Shown here one piece after another: positions 62,031 to 64,000 of a stretch of 64,000 bases of DNA. The DNA comes from Mixophyes australis. Taxonomy: Eukaryota > Chordata > Amphibia > Anura > Limnodynastidae. The stretch's first letter is position 1. Every line of letters begins with the position of its first letter. The notes under the pieces were generated by a model. That model made no database searches. It was not told the origin of the DNA and was given only the letters and a program-made list of their open reading frames with translations. Where the stretch lies: NCBI GenBank assembly GCA_036250195.1, contig JAVHZZ010000010.1:110347525-110411524 (forward strand), given 5' to 3'. Position numbers and translations under genes: made by a program.

Positions 62031-62929
62031 CCCGGTCCCTAACCCGGTATGAAATCGTAGGTTGTATTTAGGGACCTTTGTGCGCAAAGATGAATTGGAC
62101 GTTGCTGCGTTCTCTGGTGTACGGTTCGGTTCTGGGCAGGCGCTGAGCAATTTTATGCAAAATACAGCAGGTATCGGCATTTGCGTGTCTTAATGAATCA
62201 GGCCCTAATACTTTAGCGGCACCTATATAATCTTCTCCTGGAAGACAAAAGCTTGTATGTGCACACGAGTAAAAAAGTGAACATCCGCACTCGGCATGGA
62301 AACACCCCAATTCTGTCCACCGTCTCCAATGACAACGTTTCCACTAGACCTAGCCATCTTGTCCTATTAATGCAGTTAGTTTTCTTTCTAAATAACAGGG
62401 GAGCCCTTATCCAGCGACCTATTTGTTGTTATAAAGTAACAAGATACGAGTCGCTCTGTACTTAACATTTCATAAAATAAATCACTTAACATCCAGATAC
62501 CAAAGCGCTCTCCTTCCTTCACATGTGAGTGTCAAGTACTAGAGTAATTATCAGACATCAAGTCAAATATCAGATTAATTATCCATTTTAATTGTTTTTG
62601 AGGCTCTCTAAAATAAAACAACTTGACAGCGAGTTCAAACTGATGGGAATATGAAGGGGATTTGTAGCTTTTTCCGTCCTATTTATTTACATTTCCTGCT
62701 ACACCTGCCAGGACCACCTTCCAGTCTTATGTAGAAATGTACGTGTCCATTTGTGGAACAGAATTAATGCAAATAGGTTTCCAATTATCTGTGTTAATTT
62801 GATATAGAAGATATTTTAGGTTTCAAGGGAGCAAGTAAATTATAACGTGTTCCGCTGAACACTCCCAGTGATCACAACATAATACATCTGATTATCCCTA
62901 AAACATATCACTAATTATCTCAATCTTTC
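62031..62929. other. intergenic with a possible conserved non-coding stretch
   Basis: No gene is seen. About 62,560-62,840 is repeat-free and contains an octamer-like TAATGCAAATAG (about 62,765) and several TAATT motifs; see findings. Confidence 0.35.
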
Positions 62930-63830
62930 AAAAACAGAGCTAATAATATTTCCACCCGCCAACAGAAGTTACCTACCTGACATCTCTATATCTTCTACCC
63001 CACAAGCTCGCTGCCTAGGTGTGATCCTGGACTCACAACTATCATTTATTCCCCACATCAACTCCATATCTAAATCATGTTACATACATCTAAAAACATT
63101 TCCAGAATACGCACATATCTCACACAGGACACTGCAGAAACATTAATACATGCACTCATCATCTCCCGCACAGACTATTGCAATTCCCTCCTTATTGGTC
63201 TTCCCAAAGTCAGACTTGAGACCCTACTATCTATTTTGCACACAGCGACTAGATTGATTTTCCTTGAAAATCGTCCCTCTTCTGCTGAGTCACTCTGTCA
63301 GTCTCTACATTGGCTGCCTGTTTTTCAACGAATCCAATATAAAATTCTTCTACTAACCTACAAGGTAATAAACACTCTCATCAATTCCTCCCCTTCCCGG
63401 TTACAGGACTATTTTCGGGCTGCACCCACTTTGTGGAATTCCCTCCCTTGCACAATAAGACTTTCATCTGGTCTTCAAACCATCAAATCGTTCTCTGAAA
63501 ACCCCACCTCTCCAGGCAAGCTTATAATATTCCTCAACCACCCTCTTACCCACACTAGGTTACCCCATTACCGCCCTCTACACAGCTAACACAAGACAAC
63601 AACCCTCTGACCAACATAGTTGTGTGACTGATCACACAGCCCACTAAGCACTTTGTACCTTTGCAATCTGGTTGGACCAATATGTAATATGCAGCCTTTA
63701 CCCTCATGTATCAGACTCCCATTGTCCCATAGATTGTAAGCTTGCGAGCACCAGCCTCTTACCTCTCTGTATGTATATATTACCCAGTATTGTTTTATTA
63801 CTATTTGTTCCCAATTTCCATAAATGAGGA
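62930..63830 (+). pseudogene. L2-like LINE fragment: C-terminal reverse-transcriptase ORF and 3' tail
   Basis: Translation gives the C-terminal part of an L2/CR1-clade ORF2: CLGVILDSQLSF, then NISRIRTYLTQDTAETLIHA, ISRTDYCNSLLIGLP, LHWLPVFQRIQYKILLLTYK and APTLWNSLP. In intact elements this thumb/connection region follows the polymerase core. The first motif is in a different frame from the rest: an A run at 63,092-63,096 appears one base short. Between INSSPS and FRAAPTLW about 50 residues that the family normally has are missing. The stop (after RPLHS) is followed by the family-type 3' UTR (ATTGTAAGCTTGCGAGCACC), but the terminal GATGAT tail is absent. 5'-truncated and inactive. Confidence 0.88.
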
Positions 63831-64000
63831 TAAATTAAACTGATTTTAGGAGAAAAGCTGAAAGTTTCCTATAGTAAAGGGGGGTCTTAGAGTGGTTGCA
63901 GATTTCCACAATGACTATTTCCACTCGGACCCACAATCCGTGCTTTGTAAATTTCCTTAATATTGTCCTGTTCTACGCTACAGAAACTGATGTGATTTCC
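63831..64000. other. window edge, nothing recognised
   Basis: Short AT-rich end of the window without features. Confidence 0.5.

Overview
The window looks like vertebrate genomic DNA, most probably from an anuran amphibian. It is AT-rich and gene-poor. It holds 3' fragments of CR1-like and L2-like LINEs, tRNA-derived SINEs with a GATGAT-type tail, and several short terminal-inverted-repeat elements of kinds that I recall as common in frogs. No bacterial or viral gene organisation is present. The species call is an inference from repeat types.

The dominant content is tandem repeats. Ten separate minisatellite arrays, unrelated in sequence to one another, cover about 31 kb (about half) of the 64 kb: a 17-bp unit (2.70-3.91 kb), E-box-containing units in a ~134-bp higher-order repeat (13.03-14.13 kb), 22 bp (15.52-16.02 kb), 90 bp (22.97-25.84 kb), a different 22 bp (27.28-35.27 kb), 30 bp (35.54-36.51 kb), 75 bp (36.96-37.58 kb), 26 bp (38.19-38.68 kb), 62 bp (39.38-54.67 kb, about 246 copies), and a 60-bp dimer (61.73-62.03 kb). 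Most of the longest open frames are by-products of stop-free repeat units, not genes.

The most interesting structure is at 39.34-55.47 kb. A decayed, transposon-like protein gene lies on the minus strand. Its body is at 54,669-55,466, and its last codons with a stop are at 39,340-39,392. Between them sits the 15.3-kb array. The 62-bp unit, read on the minus strand, encodes YQGRWDVGMMADYCWMIHRD, in the same frame as the gene body on one side and the C-terminal tail on the other. The array therefore appears to be an in-place expansion of a piece of this gene's own coding sequence. A second array, the 90-bp one, shares its core with a single copy of unrelated-looking DNA at 9.88-9.93 kb, so it too seems to have been seeded by a dispersed sequence.

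Outside the arrays and transposon remnants the DNA is mostly featureless intergenic sequence. One short CpG-rich, exon-like open frame (minus strand, 1,444-1,683) and two stretches that look like possible conserved non-coding elements (about 56.64-57.09 and 62.56-62.84 kb) deserve a homology check. There is no convincing intact protein-coding gene and no tRNA, rRNA, operon or CRISPR array.
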